A stretch of 64,000 nucleotides of DNA from an uncultured Flavobacteriaceae bacterium. GTDB taxonomy: Bacteria > Bacteroidota > Bacteroidia > Flavobacteriales > Flavobacteriaceae. The notes below the pieces were generated by a model. The model was not told where the DNA came from. It ran no database searches and saw only the letters and a list, made by a program, of their open reading frames with translations. Of the stretch, positions 9,610-19,127 are shown in pieces (position 1 is the stretch's first letter; the number at the start of each line of letters is the position of its first letter). The stretch is from positions 186,001 to 250,000 of the forward strand of contig CANLVG010000007.1 of NCBI GenBank assembly GCA_947494565.1, in the 5' to 3' direction. A program made the translations under genes and the position numbers.

Positions 9610-10738
9610 GTTGGTACGGGTTCAAACAGGTGCTTTAGGGAAAAAGCCCCGGCAGGGGGTCAATCTGGTAACTGTCTATGAACTGACCGACCATATCGGT
9701 AGTGCACTCGCAGCCTTTGCCAAGACCTCAATAGGTGGTGCCGATGTAAGGCCGGCTTCGGATTACTACCCCGGCGGGATGGCGATGCCGGGACGCAACA
9801 TGTTCGGGGATTATAGGTATAACTTCCAAGGTCAGGAACTTGACAAGGAGACCGGAAAGGTTGCCTTCGAGGCAAGATTATATGACCCGAGGATAATGCG
9901 TTGGCTCACTACCGACCCTGCGGGAGAGTTCCACTCACCTTATCTGGCTATGGGCAATAACTTCCCCAATGTCGTAGACCCCGACGGAAGATGTACCACT
10001 TGCCCAGATGGAGCTGAACAAGGTGATGTAATTAATCACCCTGAGCATGGCAGCTTAACTTATAACGGAAGTCATTGGATTAACTCGGAAGGTTACAGTC
10101 AACTTGACGGCGTAACAGTAATGGCAAATGGTTCCAGCCAGAATGCAACAAACCTATACTGGTATAAGGCTGAAAGCCCTAAAACTTTTGCTTTCTGGGA
10201 TTTCTCTGATAGGGGTAATGTTTATAGTTATGGTTGGTGGACTGGAGATATGACGATGGGTCAAGTACGTGATGTTATGCAAGGAACAGGTTTGGCTGTT
10301 AACTTTACTCATGACCCAACAGCTATAATGCTTGGTGCAGGATTTGGCGGAATTGCTGCTGGATATTCAAATTCATTGAATACGGTTAGGAACTCACCCA
10401 TATTCTCCCCAAAATATACCATTAAACCTCAAAAATTTGATTACTTTTTTGGGCGAGTCACTACAGGTAGGGCACATAATATTCAAAGGTCTGCACAGAA
10501 TGCAAGAGATTTAAAGGCAATGGGTATAACTAAAAATAGTCAACTTATTAGAATATTTGATAGAGCTCAAACTTTTGGTCAAGTCAGAAGCGTCAATACA
10601 GATCAACATGGTACAACAGTTATGCTTAGAATGCAGGTAAGAAATAAAGGAGCGTTAGATATTGCTTTCCATTATCCAAAAGTCGGTAATACTATTTTCT
10701 CTACACCTAGGATAACAACCATTATACCAAAACTATAA
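9596..10738 (+). CDS. Orphan RHS core and toxin tip (displaced CT module)
   Basis: 380 residues with no signal peptide. Residues from about 12 to 130 repeat the RHS core of the gene upstream (VYELTDH, AFAKTSIGGADVR, YYPGGM, MGNN, VVDPDGR). The remaining 250 residues are unrelated to the upstream tip. The end of the tip carries YFFGRVTTGRAHNIQRSAQN, a pattern seen in nuclease-type polymorphic toxin tips; I cannot name the family safely. This is the usual layout of an orphan CT module that can be swapped onto the main RHS gene by recombination through the shared core. The start is uncertain because the ORF begins in non-core sequence, and the module may be silent unless recombined. Confidence 0.75.
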   Translation: MHYFKLVRVQTGALGKKPRQGVNLVTVYELTDHIGSALAAFAKTSIGGADVRPASDYYPGGMAMPGRNMFGDYRYNFQGQELDKETGKVAFEARLYDPRIMRWLTTDPAGEFHSPYLAMGNNFPNVVDPDGRCTTCPDGAEQGDVINHPEHGSLTYNGSHWINSEGYSQLDGVTVMANGSSQNATNLYWYKAESPKTFAFWDFSDRGNVYSYGWWTGDMTMGQVRDVMQGTGLAVNFTHDPTAIMLGAGFGGIAAGYSNSLNTVRNSPIFSPKYTIKPQKFDYFFGRVTTGRAHNIQRSAQNARDLKAMGITKNSQLIRIFDRAQTFGQVRSVNTDQHGTTVMLRMQVRNKGALDIAFHYPKVGNTIFSTPRITTIIPKL

Positions 10739-10741
10739 TAC

Positions 10742-11200
10742 ATGGATTTTTTAAAGGTATCCGAAAGAGATTTTTTAACTAACAGTTCTTCAGTCAAACT
10801 ATCTTTTTCGGAATCCCCTAAAACTTACTACGAATATGATATTGATTCTGAAGTAAAACTTCTTATATCAGGAGCAAGTGATTCTGTTTTTCCAATTGTG
10901 GTTAAATTAGAGGAATGTACCTTTATTGGTTGGGATACAAAAGTTTTTGGAGTCGATGATAAAGGAGGGGTTAAAATAGAGATAGGCTTGTTATCTCATT
11001 TTTTCAATTTCGTTCAATACCACCATGACAAACTAATTGTCATCTCAGAATTAGAGGTTTATGTTATAGACATTGAAACAATGATGGTTTGCAACAAAGA
11101 CACTTTTGGAGATTTAATAGTAGATTACGAATTGACAGATTCAAGGGTAAAGGTGTTGTTAGACAATGAAGAAACTTATTTTGTTCCCATGCAACCCTAA
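10742..11200 (+). CDS. Candidate immunity protein for the orphan RHS tip
   Basis: 152 residues, no signal peptide, acidic and rich in beta-forming residues. It starts 3 bp after the orphan tip ORF and is followed by a strong hairpin terminator at 11222-11250. I recognise no family. Position and size make it the natural immunity partner of the 9596-10738 tip. Confidence 0.65.
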   Translation: MDFLKVSERDFLTNSSSVKLSFSESPKTYYEYDIDSEVKLLISGASDSVFPIVVKLEECTFIGWDTKVFGVDDKGGVKIEIGLLSHFFNFVQYHHDKLIVISELEVYVIDIETMMVCNKDTFGDLIVDYELTDSRVKVLLDNEETYFVPMQP

Positions 11201-11221
11201 GATGCGACAAATCAAATACAG

Positions 11222-11250
11222 AAAGCTACCAAAACGGTAGCTTTTTGTTT
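11222..11250 (+). terminator. Rho-independent terminator of the left RHS locus
   Basis: Perfect 9-bp stem AAAGCTACC / GGTAGCTTT with a 5-base loop, followed by TTTGTTT. It lies 21 bp after the last immunity ORF. Confidence 0.85.
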
Positions 11251-11465
11251 AATACGGCCTTTAGTTTAGCGGCCTTCACAAGATTATCGATAAGGTAGAA
11301 GATATGTTGCTTGTCCTCCTCGGGCAGGTGTTCGATATCGTTGATACGTTTTAGAACATCCTTGTCATAGGAAGAAAGCTCCCCCGCTAGCGCTCGTCTA
11401 TGACGGGTGCCGTAATTAGTGTCTCGTCCTAAAAAGCCATGAGAGTAAGGTTGCGGTTTTTTATT
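11226..11465 (-). pseudogene. Decayed C-terminal fragment of an XRE-type regulator-like gene
   Basis: The minus strand is open here between stop codons without a sensible start. Its translation contains SYDKDVLKRINDIEHLPEED followed by a YLIDNLVKAAKLK helix. This resembles the C-terminal helix pair that follows the helix-turn-helix in many XRE-family regulators of Bacteroidota. No DNA-binding domain remains. It overlaps the terminator and the short + ORF at 11439, so it is probably a relic left by rearrangement at the RHS locus. Confidence 0.5.
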
Positions 11466-11660
11466 TTATCAATGTTCGCTATCAAGTTGCCAAATAGGCA
11501 AATTTTTCGAAGTTCTGCAATAAGAGTGCACAAAGCAGTTGATAGATTGGTTTATGATGATATTTTTAAGTCTGGAACTCCATTAGAGGCTTTGAAATTG
11601 GCCTTAGAGATAAGTCCAGTTTCAAAATCCGTCCTAAATTCTGAAATGAATGAAGTATGA
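11439..11660 (+). CDS. Small hypothetical ORF, possibly a toxin-tip remnant
   Basis: 73 residues, family not recognised. The C-terminal half (AVDRLVYDDIFKSGTPLEAL) looks like genuine amphipathic protein, while the first 25 residues overlap the antisense relic. It ends in an ATGA overlap with the next short ORF, the toxin/immunity coupling style used elsewhere in this locus. It may be a truncated tip; expression is doubtful. Confidence 0.35.
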   Translation: MRVRLRFFILSMFAIKLPNRQIFRSSAIRVHKAVDRLVYDDIFKSGTPLEALKLALEISPVSKSVLNSEMNEV

Positions 11661-11809
11661 ATTCAGTAAAACAAATTATCCATCAAATAAGGCAAAAGCC
11701 TGAGCAATACCTACCCTACGATTCAATTCGATGCCTTTTTAGAAGAGCACAAGATGAAATGACTACGGTTGTATGGGGCTATAAATCCTACAAGTCTACT
11801 AGCGTTTGA
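11657..11809 (+). CDS. Short ORF resembling the N-terminus of an immunity-like protein
   Basis: 50 residues starting at an ATG that overlaps the previous stop (ATGA). IIHQIRQKPEQYLPYDSI matches the pattern of many small immunity-like proteins that begin with a helix plus IRxxPxxYLxxxSI. Such proteins usually run to 100-150 residues, so this one looks truncated. After its stop there is about 130 bp without further coding signal. Confidence 0.4.
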   Translation: MNSVKQIIHQIRQKPEQYLPYDSIRCLFRRAQDEMTTVVWGYKSYKSTSV

Positions 11810-11937
11810 TGTCATACTAGTCCTACTACCCAAAATATCGGGAAATAATAAAAAATAAAAAGATTTATATACAAGATATGACTTCAAAAAACGTTAGTAT
11901 TATACGAAAATAACTACAAATCAAAATTGATAAAACT

Positions 11938-12510
11938 ATGAAAAAGACCTTAGTCCTCTTCACCCTTCTTTTAACAACCTTATCTGGCATGGCCCAAGAT
12001 TCGAAAGTTAGTGCTACACTATCCTATCCAATAACTGTCGGGGATAACTTTTTAAAAGATTATAAGGGATATGTTGATTTAGGGTTTCAATACCGTTTTG
12101 TCAATTTTGGTCCAGTAAATTTGGGTGTTGGGGCCAATGTAGGATTCTTAGGCGTTACTGACCCGCCAGAGACAAATGGGCGTTTTACGGCCATGTTGGT
12201 ACAACCCAAACTCTTTGCGGAATTTATTTTGGGCGCCCAGGGCCAGTTCAGACCCTCTTTGGGGTTAGGCTATGGCTTTAATAGGTTGAAGAGTAGATTT
12301 GATAATACAGGTCTCGCTATTTCTGAGTTGGATAGAACATATGAGGGTGCTATTCTGAACTTGGGATTGGCGTACCATATTTCACAACGTATATTTATTC
12401 TAGCGCAATATGACCGTGCTATAATAAACAGAGGGTTTGATTTTACAGGTGATAAAAGCTTTGTCAGTCGGGCCACACTTATCAAAATAGGAGTAGGGTA
12501 TAATTTCTGA
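11938..12510 (+). CDS. Small outer-membrane beta-barrel protein
   Basis: 190 residues. Signal peptide 1-19 (MKKTLVLFTLLL to GMAQ). The mature part alternates hydrophobic and polar residues in strand pairs and ends in an aromatic residue (IKIGVGYNF), typical of barrel proteins. No family-specific motif is seen. It precedes the large T9SS adhesin by 40 bp and could be cotranscribed with it. Confidence 0.75.
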   Translation: MKKTLVLFTLLLTTLSGMAQDSKVSATLSYPITVGDNFLKDYKGYVDLGFQYRFVNFGPVNLGVGANVGFLGVTDPPETNGRFTAMLVQPKLFAEFILGAQGQFRPSLGLGYGFNRLKSRFDNTGLAISELDRTYEGAILNLGLAYHISQRIFILAQYDRAIINRGFDFTGDKSFVSRATLIKIGVGYNF

Positions 12511-12550
12511 ATTCGCTTTTTGGCTCCTACTTCACATAAGATCCCGAATC

Positions 12551-15500
12551 TTGAAAAAAACCTACGTTATATTGTTCGTCTTGCTGTGCTGTGCTATTTC
12601 GTCACATGCCCAAAAAGAAGCCTCTATTTGGTATTTCGGCCACAATGCTGGTCTCGATTTTAATAGCGGAGCTCCAATTGTACTTACGGATGGTCAATTA
12701 GATACGGGAGAGGGCTGTGCCACAATCTCTGATTTTAATGGTAATCTACTCTTTTACACCGATGGTGTTACCATCTGGAATCGGAATCATACCTCTATGC
12801 CCAATGGTATGGGGTTGAATGGTCACCCGTCGAGTACCCAATCGGGTATTATAGTTCCGTTTCCTGGAGATTTAACCAGGTACTATGTCTTTACCGTAGA
12901 TGAGGGAGCATATACGCAGGGCTTACAATATAACATCGTTGATATGAATCTTGATGGGGGGTTGGGTGATGTGACTTCAAAAAATATACTTCTTGAAACC
13001 CCGGTATTAGAAAAATTAACAGCGGTTGAACATGCGAATGGCACCGACATTTGGGTCATGGCACATCGCTATAACAGCAATGAATATATCGCCTATTTGG
13101 TTACTACAACAGGTGTTGTCGCAACGCCTGTGGTCTCTGCAATAGGACCCCTCTCAAACAATCAGAATCATATAGCAGGATACCTAAAATTTTCACCTAA
13201 TGGAGAGACGCTCGCCGCAGGTTCATCGTTGGGAAATTACTTGCACTTGTTTCAATTTGATAATGCAACGGGTACGCTTAGTAATTTTTTAGATATGTCA
13301 TCCTTTTATAGTACACTGGCAGGCACTCGAATTACGCAAGTCTATGGGATTGAATTTTCATCGGACAGCAGCAAATTGTATACGACAAGTACTATTGTTC
13401 TAAATTTTCCGATACTTAATTTCAATTTGTATCAGTTTGACCTCTCCAATTACAATATTCCAGCGATAACCGCTTCGGCCACTTTACTTGCCAATCAATC
13501 TACCGATCTAAGTGCCATGCAATTGGCCATTGATGGTAAAATTTATGTTTCGCAGTATGAACAAGACTATTTGGGTGTGATTACTGACCCAAACATATTG
13601 GGTGCCGGGGCTGGATATGTTCAAAACGCAGTTTACTTAGGAGGACGAAAAGCAAGTTTGGGATTACCCCCCTTTATTCAATCCTATTTCGTAATCGGAC
13701 TTCAAGCCCAAAACTTTTGCTTGGGCGATGCCACCGCGTTTACGTTGACAACCAGCGACCCTGTAACCAGTATTTCCTGGGATTTTGGTGACGGTAACAC
13801 CTCTACGTTAGAGCACCCAACAAATACCTACGCAACAGCCGGTACGTATACCGTAAGCGTAACGGCGACTACCGCTTCGGAAACCAAAACGGAAACCAAG
13901 GAGATTACCATTTACCAAACCCCGACCGCAAATGCTATGACGAGTTTCGAAATCTGTAGTACAACAACAAACTACCAATTTGATTTAAACACAAAAGATA
14001 CCGAGGTTTTAGGGGCGCAGGTAGCGACGGAGCATATCATCGATTATTATCCCAGCCTTGCCGATGCCAATGCCGGAACAAACCTACTGCCGACACCATA
14101 CACGAATACCAATGCAACCGAAACGATTTTCGCTCGTATCTCCAACGTGAACAATCCGAGTTGTTATGCTACCACGAGTTTCGATTTGGTCGTAAAACAA
14201 GCCCCGATCTTGCATACGATTGCCGACTGGGTCGCATGTGATACCGATTCTGACGGGCTATATGATTTTGATCTATCCCAAAAGGATGGGGAAGTGTATA
14301 GTGGACAAGATACAAGCGTTTTTTCGATCCGCTATTTTGAAACCCAAGCAAATGCTGATGCAGGACTCAATGCCATAGCCCCGAATTATACCAATACGGC
14401 TACACGTCAAACCCTATATTTTCGTATTGAAAATAGGGCATATCCCGAATGTTATGAGACGGGGAGTTTCCGTTTGGAGGTAGTTCCACAGGTTTTGGCT
14501 CAAACCCCTAGTGCTGTCGAAGTTTGTGATGACAATACTGATGGAGTTTCTTCTTTCGACCTATCCTCCAAAGATGCTGAAATTTTAGGGGTACAACCTC
14601 CGAGTGACTTTGAGGTGAGCTACCATAGCTCCCAGAATGATGCCCATACCGATTCGAATCCCCTGAACAAAACCAGCTACTCGAATACCACGCCTTATCA
14701 GGAAACCGTGTATGCCCGGGTGCAAAGCACTTCGAACCCCCAGTGTTATCAAACTACCTCTTTCGCCCTAAATGTGTTTGATACGCCGACACTGGGTGTT
14801 GTAACCAACTGGGCAGTTTGTGATGCCGACAATGATGGTATTTTCAGTTTCGATCTAACGGAAAAGGATGCTGCCATCTTGGGTACACAATCCGATTCGC
14901 GGTTCAGGGTGAGCTATCACCTTACAGCGCAAGATGCGGGCCTCGATCAAAATGCCATCTCAGGGAATTTTCAAAATGCAACCAACCCACAACGTATTCA
15001 TTTTCGACTGGAAAGTATCGGCCGGCCCGAGTGTTACGTGACGGAGAGCTTCGAGCTACAGGTTTTTGATACCCCAACGGCAAACATGCCAAGTCGGCTG
15101 AATGCCTGCGATGTCAATGAATCAGGAATTCGAACGTTGGACTTGTCCCAAAAAGATGCGGAAGTCTGGGGCGGGCAAAATACAGCGACCTATTCGGTCT
15201 CCTATTTTACCACGGAAGCGGAGGCGACCACCAACTCAAACCCTTTGTCGAAGACCGCCTACATGAATACGGCCCTCCAAGAAACGATCTATGCCCGAAT
15301 TCAAAATAATGCAAATCCGGAGTGCTTTGCCATCTCTAGTTTTGACATCAGGATATCCCCCTTGCCCCAACCGAATCTCCAGGCAGAGTATGTCATCTGT
15401 CCCGATAGTCCTGAACTGCAACTCGATGGCGGGGGTTTCGAGCGATGGTCTTGGCGAGACGAAAACGGTTTGGAGATAAGTACGGACCGATCAATCACCA

Positions 15501-16060
15501 TCGAAACCTTAGGAAACTACACCTTGACGGTTTTCCGAACGGAGAACGGACTCCGTTGCGAAAACACGGTAGACTTTGAAGTAATCTCTTCTGGGGCACC
15601 GGAGGACTTCACGACGGAAATCGGTGACTTTTCCGATGTGGTGAGCATAACCGTCAACGTCACTGGCACGGGCAATTTTGAATACTCTGCTGATGGAGAA
15701 ACTTATCAAGATGGTAATCGATTGGAGGTGTTCCCAGGAATACATACTATTTATGTTCGCGACACCTACCTGTGTAGGACAATAAGCAAGGAAGTCGTGG
15801 CTTTGGGGTATCAAAAGTTCTTCACACCTAACAACGACACGATCAACGAGTATTGGAATATCATCGGTGCAGATCTATATCCGGACTCTAAGCTCTTTAT
15901 ATATGACCGATACGGAAGATTGTTGAAGCAGTTGGATCCGGATGGTCTAGGTTGGGACGGTACCTTCAATGGCCTTCAGATGCCTTCATCCGATTATTGG
16001 TTCCATTATTTCTATGGAGACGGAAAGGAATTTTCAGGGCATTTCTCCCTAAAGCGTTGA
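12551..16060 (+). CDS. PKD-domain adhesin with T9SS type B sorting domain
   Basis: 1169 residues. The start is TTG, chosen because it gives a clean signal peptide (MKKTYVILFVLL to SSHAQ). Residues about 25-390 look like a propeller-type domain. A PKD domain follows (ISWDFGDGNTSTLEHPTNTY). Then come five repeats of roughly 90 residues built around CDxDxDGxxxFDLxxKDxEVLG. The last 85 residues (FFTPNNDTINEYW, IYDRYGRLLKQ, YWFHYFYGDGKEF) are the gliding-motility/T9SS type B C-terminal domain. The protein should be exported through T9SS and attached to the surface. Proteins of this type are usually adhesins, sometimes tied to SprF-like partners; none is seen nearby. Confidence 0.9.
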   Translation: MKKTYVILFVLLCCAISSHAQKEASIWYFGHNAGLDFNSGAPIVLTDGQLDTGEGCATISDFNGNLLFYTDGVTIWNRNHTSMPNGMGLNGHPSSTQSGIIVPFPGDLTRYYVFTVDEGAYTQGLQYNIVDMNLDGGLGDVTSKNILLETPVLEKLTAVEHANGTDIWVMAHRYNSNEYIAYLVTTTGVVATPVVSAIGPLSNNQNHIAGYLKFSPNGETLAAGSSLGNYLHLFQFDNATGTLSNFLDMSSFYSTLAGTRITQVYGIEFSSDSSKLYTTSTIVLNFPILNFNLYQFDLSNYNIPAITASATLLANQSTDLSAMQLAIDGKIYVSQYEQDYLGVITDPNILGAGAGYVQNAVYLGGRKASLGLPPFIQSYFVIGLQAQNFCLGDATAFTLTTSDPVTSISWDFGDGNTSTLEHPTNTYATAGTYTVSVTATTASETKTETKEITIYQTPTANAMTSFEICSTTTNYQFDLNTKDTEVLGAQVATEHIIDYYPSLADANAGTNLLPTPYTNTNATETIFARISNVNNPSCYATTSFDLVVKQAPILHTIADWVACDTDSDGLYDFDLSQKDGEVYSGQDTSVFSIRYFETQANADAGLNAIAPNYTNTATRQTLYFRIENRAYPECYETGSFRLEVVPQVLAQTPSAVEVCDDNTDGVSSFDLSSKDAEILGVQPPSDFEVSYHSSQNDAHTDSNPLNKTSYSNTTPYQETVYARVQSTSNPQCYQTTSFALNVFDTPTLGVVTNWAVCDADNDGIFSFDLTEKDAAILGTQSDSRFRVSYHLTAQDAGLDQNAISGNFQNATNPQRIHFRLESIGRPECYVTESFELQVFDTPTANMPSRLNACDVNESGIRTLDLSQKDAEVWGGQNTATYSVSYFTTEAEATTNSNPLSKTAYMNTALQETIYARIQNNANPECFAISSFDIRISPLPQPNLQAEYVICPDSPELQLDGGGFERWSWRDENGLEISTDRSITIETLGNYTLTVFRTENGLRCENTVDFEVISSGAPEDFTTEIGDFSDVVSITVNVTGTGNFEYSADGETYQDGNRLEVFPGIHTIYVRDTYLCRTISKEVVALGYQKFFTPNNDTINEYWNIIGADLYPDSKLFIYDRYGRLLKQLDPDGLGWDGTFNGLQMPSSDYWFHYFYGDGKEFSGHFSLKR

Positions 16061-16217
16061 AAAACACCATTATTCCTTAGTACTCATACAACAGAATCGG
16101 AAAAAAACCGTTGTAGATGTAAGAATTGCGCCTCCATAAAAAAGAAGTGCATCAAAAGGATATTCCTACAGTGGGGAATATCAGTGTTCAAACCCAAATC
16201 GAACCAAATCACAACCT

Positions 16218-16931
16218 ATGAAACCTACAGTACTATGTATGCTGTTGGCGTGCTGTATCTATTCGTGCACGGCTATCAAACAGCCCTCTGCGGAAGAGGC
16301 CCAACTGCCCTCTTTGGCTGCCATCGGCAAAAAAGACAAATCGCTCTTACAGTCCCATTTCAAACAGGTGGGCGAACCCCATTTGAACGAAGCGGTGGCC
16401 GTTTCGGCCAACCCTGTTCCCTTTGATAAATCAAGCTTCAAAAAGTACGCGGCGACCAAGGTCAACAAGGGGGAGAAACTGACGCTACAGTATGTGGATT
16501 CCGTACCAGAGAAGCCCAAATACCTGCGTTTTGAGATCAAGGACAAGATTGCGTTACAGTCCCTTTTAAATGAGCAGGAAAATGACGAAGTACGTTCGTA
16601 TTTGACCAAAGATTCCGATTGTAAGATCGTATCGAGCATTTCACTCTATATGGATGAGCGTCAAGCGGAGCTGTACCATAGTGCCGACGGACTCTTTTTA
16701 TCCACTTCGGCAGACGATATGTTGCGTCTGGAACTGATCATCGGTACCAAAAAGACCTATGTCAATGTGCCCAAGGAGGAAATTTTCGACTATGAGGTAA
16801 TGGGTTTTTGCTGGGGTGAAGATGTATACGGTCGTCCGCAGATCGAGACCTTGAACCATGGCAAATGTCCTACAGGTACCGAGAAAAACGCGCAGAAACT
16901 GGCGGACTTAAAACCTTTCTTAAAGATATAA
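16218..16931 (+). CDS. Lipoprotein, first gene of the secretion-like operon
   Basis: 237 residues. The signal sequence ends in a lipobox (CIYSC), so a lipid-anchored outer- or inner-membrane protein is expected. The rest is soluble and charged, with no family recognised. Its stop overlaps the next start (TAATG), which places it in the operon with the pseudopilin genes. It may be a structural lipoprotein of that machine. The ORF at 16184 in another frame has no signal sequence and is rejected. Confidence 0.7.
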   Translation: MKPTVLCMLLACCIYSCTAIKQPSAEEAQLPSLAAIGKKDKSLLQSHFKQVGEPHLNEAVAVSANPVPFDKSSFKKYAATKVNKGEKLTLQYVDSVPEKPKYLRFEIKDKIALQSLLNEQENDEVRSYLTKDSDCKIVSSISLYMDERQAELYHSADGLFLSTSADDMLRLELIIGTKKTYVNVPKEEIFDYEVMGFCWGEDVYGRPQIETLNHGKCPTGTEKNAQKLADLKPFLKI

Positions 16932-17326
16932 TGATGAGACGAATAATTTTAGGAACAATGGTGTTGTTCGCACTGTGTACCGTCGGGTGTGAAGACCTGC
17001 TGGAAGTGCCTGACATCTCTGACGAACAGGTGCTTCTTTTGGCGCCTTCCGATAGTACGACAGTCGTTCAAACGGATGTCAATTTTACCTGGAACGAGGT
17101 CTATGAGGCCACGCAATATCACATTCAGGTCGCGGCACCGAGTTTTGAGAATGCGGCCCAAATCGTGGTCGACACCTTAATCGTGGTCGATAGTCTCTAT
17201 GCGGGACCTAAGTTCAATAAGACCTTGACCGATAGTGCGTACGAATGGCGGGTAAAAGCGCAAAACAGTGGTTATGAGACCGATTTTTCATTGAACCGGT
17301 TTACCGTGCAGACTTCGGAGAATTAG
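16931..17326 (+). CDS. Fibronectin type III-like lipoprotein
   Basis: 131 residues from the ATG that overlaps the previous stop (a second ATG follows immediately). Lipobox TVGC near residue 21. The mature part fits a single fibronectin type III fold (LLAPSDS, FTWNEV, YEWRVKA). Second gene of the secretion-like operon; probably an accessory surface lipoprotein. The longer reading from 16865 only adds sequence overlapping the upstream gene. Confidence 0.7.
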   Translation: MMRRIILGTMVLFALCTVGCEDLLEVPDISDEQVLLLAPSDSTTVVQTDVNFTWNEVYEATQYHIQVAAPSFENAAQIVVDTLIVVDSLYAGPKFNKTLTDSAYEWRVKAQNSGYETDFSLNRFTVQTSEN

Positions 17327-17367
17327 GGACGGCGTCTCTTAAGAACCAAAATAAAGGCTCGATTTTG

Positions 17368-17838
17368 ATGAAAAAGAAGAACAAAACATACCTTTTACTG
17401 GCTGTAGTACTTGGCATATGGGGGGTCATTATCTACCAATTCGTGGGAGCGTTCAATCCGCCCTCGGAAACCGTGGTGGAAACTCCTTCCGATGCGGTCT
17501 TCATTCCCCAGAAAGTGCAAGAGCGCGAGTTCTTTGCCCTAGCCTTGGATTATCGTGATCCCTTTTTAGGTACAGCTGTGGCTCCAAAGAAAAAGAAATC
17601 CCGACCGAAGAAAGCCCGTGCGCCCAAAAAAGAAGTGCCGCGCAAATCCATTCAGTTTACAGGTTTCATTCAACAGAAAAATACGGCTCAAAAGATTTTT
17701 TTCGTGACCGTAGAGGGGCAGCAGCGAATGATGAAGGTCAACGATACCTTCAACGAGGTGAAGTTGGTGAAGGGTAGTGAGCATACCATTCGCGTGAAGT
17801 ACAACGGAAAAACCGAAAGCATAGCCCGATCGAAGTGA
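17368..17838 (+). CDS. PilP/GspC-like inner-membrane protein
   Basis: 156 residues. One N-terminal membrane helix (about 7-26), then a linker, the motif DYRDPFL, a Lys/Pro/Arg-rich segment (KKKKSRPKKARAPKK), and a small beta domain (FTGFIQQKN to HTIRVKYNG). The RDPF motif after a helix and before a beta domain is typical of the PilP/GspC linker proteins that connect the inner-membrane platform to a secretin. ATG 17368 is preferred over the TTG one codon earlier. Its last bases overlap the next gene (GTGA). The assignment rests on architecture and context. Confidence 0.6.
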   Translation: MKKKNKTYLLLAVVLGIWGVIIYQFVGAFNPPSETVVETPSDAVFIPQKVQEREFFALALDYRDPFLGTAVAPKKKKSRPKKARAPKKEVPRKSIQFTGFIQQKNTAQKIFFVTVEGQQRMMKVNDTFNEVKLVKGSEHTIRVKYNGKTESIARSK

Positions 17839-19127
17839 AGCTGACCCAAAAAATACACGCTGGTGCCTTGCAGTTCGTACTCTTCATAGGTGCGGTAGTG
17901 GCCCTGTTGTTAATGGCCTTTATCTTACTATCGTTTACCCACAGTCATTTTGACAATAAGACCGATACCTATGTCGCCGTGGTGAAAAGTGCCGATTTCG
18001 GTATGAAAGCCGCGTTGAAAATCCCGATGGCCTTGAATGTAGAGACCGCTGTTCGAAGTGAGACGGATATTCCGGTTGCGATATCGGTCAAACGCGATTT
18101 TTGGGGTGTTTTTGAACGGAGAACGGTGACTACTTCCCATGGCAACACCAAATATCAAAAAACAGCCTTGATCGGAGGAAAGGACAAGCAAGAATTGCCT
18201 GCCCTGTATGTCAATGATCACCAGCGCCCGGTCATCCTTGCCGGAAATGCGATGATAACCGGTACCGCTTTTTTACCGGAGCAGGGGCTTAAAATGGGAA
18301 ATATCCACGGCAATTCGTACCATCGATCTTCGCTGCTCTTCGGACAACAAAAAAAGAGCGATTCCCTTTTGCCGAAATTGAGTCCGGAACTGGACGCACA
18401 AATTGCCAAATTGACCCACACCAATTACGTTCCTGAAGGTCGAGTATGGCGTAGTATACAACAAGACGGACTTCAAAACTCATTTACCGAACCCACGGCC
18501 ATTATTCGAGATCGAATCGTGCGTCTGACCGATGTGGACTTGACGGGGAATATCATTGTGTCCGCATCCTACAAAATCATCGTCGAGGCAGATGCCCACT
18601 TACAGGATGTGGTGTTGATCGCTCCAGAGATCGAAATACAAAATTGGGTAAAGGGCAGTTTTCAGGCGATAGCGAGCGAGTCCATTTCCGTTGGAAAGAA
18701 ATGTGAACTGTACTATCCATCGGCCCTAATCGTGAAGAAAAAACAGGTTTCCGCAAATGCGGGGAACGCCTCCGGAACCCAAACATTCCAGGTCAAACCG
18801 GCCATATACCTCGATGCGTATGCCAAAGTGCGCGGTATGGTCGTCACCTTGGATGATAGCAAGCAACCCCAATATACGCCACAAATCAAATTGGACATGG
18901 AATCCAAGGTGATCGGAGAGGTGTATTGTTCCAAAAACCTAGAGTTGAAAGGGAGGGTCAACGGGGCGGTCGCCACGGATGGGTTTATCGCACTGGAAGA
19001 TGGCAGTGTCTATCAGAATCATTTGTATAATGGCAGCATCAACAGTACGAATTTAGATGCCTCGTATGCCGGACTTTTATTGGCGTCACGGGAGCAGAAC
19101 AAAAAGGTGATGAAATGGTTGTACTAA
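17835..19127 (+). CDS. Anchored hypothetical protein of the secretion-like operon
   Basis: 430 residues, GTG start overlapping the upstream stop. A membrane helix at about 12-38 is followed by a large outer domain. Residues about 240-400 show a bactofilin-like or right-handed beta pattern (ADAHLQDVVLIAPEIEIQ, GEVYCSKNLELKGRVNGA). No prepilin cleavage site is seen. It overlaps the first pseudopilin gene by 13 bp. It could fill the role of a minor pilin complex or tip-assembly factor; this is inference from its place. Confidence 0.55.
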   Translation: MKLTQKIHAGALQFVLFIGAVVALLLMAFILLSFTHSHFDNKTDTYVAVVKSADFGMKAALKIPMALNVETAVRSETDIPVAISVKRDFWGVFERRTVTTSHGNTKYQKTALIGGKDKQELPALYVNDHQRPVILAGNAMITGTAFLPEQGLKMGNIHGNSYHRSSLLFGQQKKSDSLLPKLSPELDAQIAKLTHTNYVPEGRVWRSIQQDGLQNSFTEPTAIIRDRIVRLTDVDLTGNIIVSASYKIIVEADAHLQDVVLIAPEIEIQNWVKGSFQAIASESISVGKKCELYYPSALIVKKKQVSANAGNASGTQTFQVKPAIYLDAYAKVRGMVVTLDDSKQPQYTPQIKLDMESKVIGEVYCSKNLELKGRVNGAVATDGFIALEDGSVYQNHLYNGSINSTNLDASYAGLLLASREQNKKVMKWLY

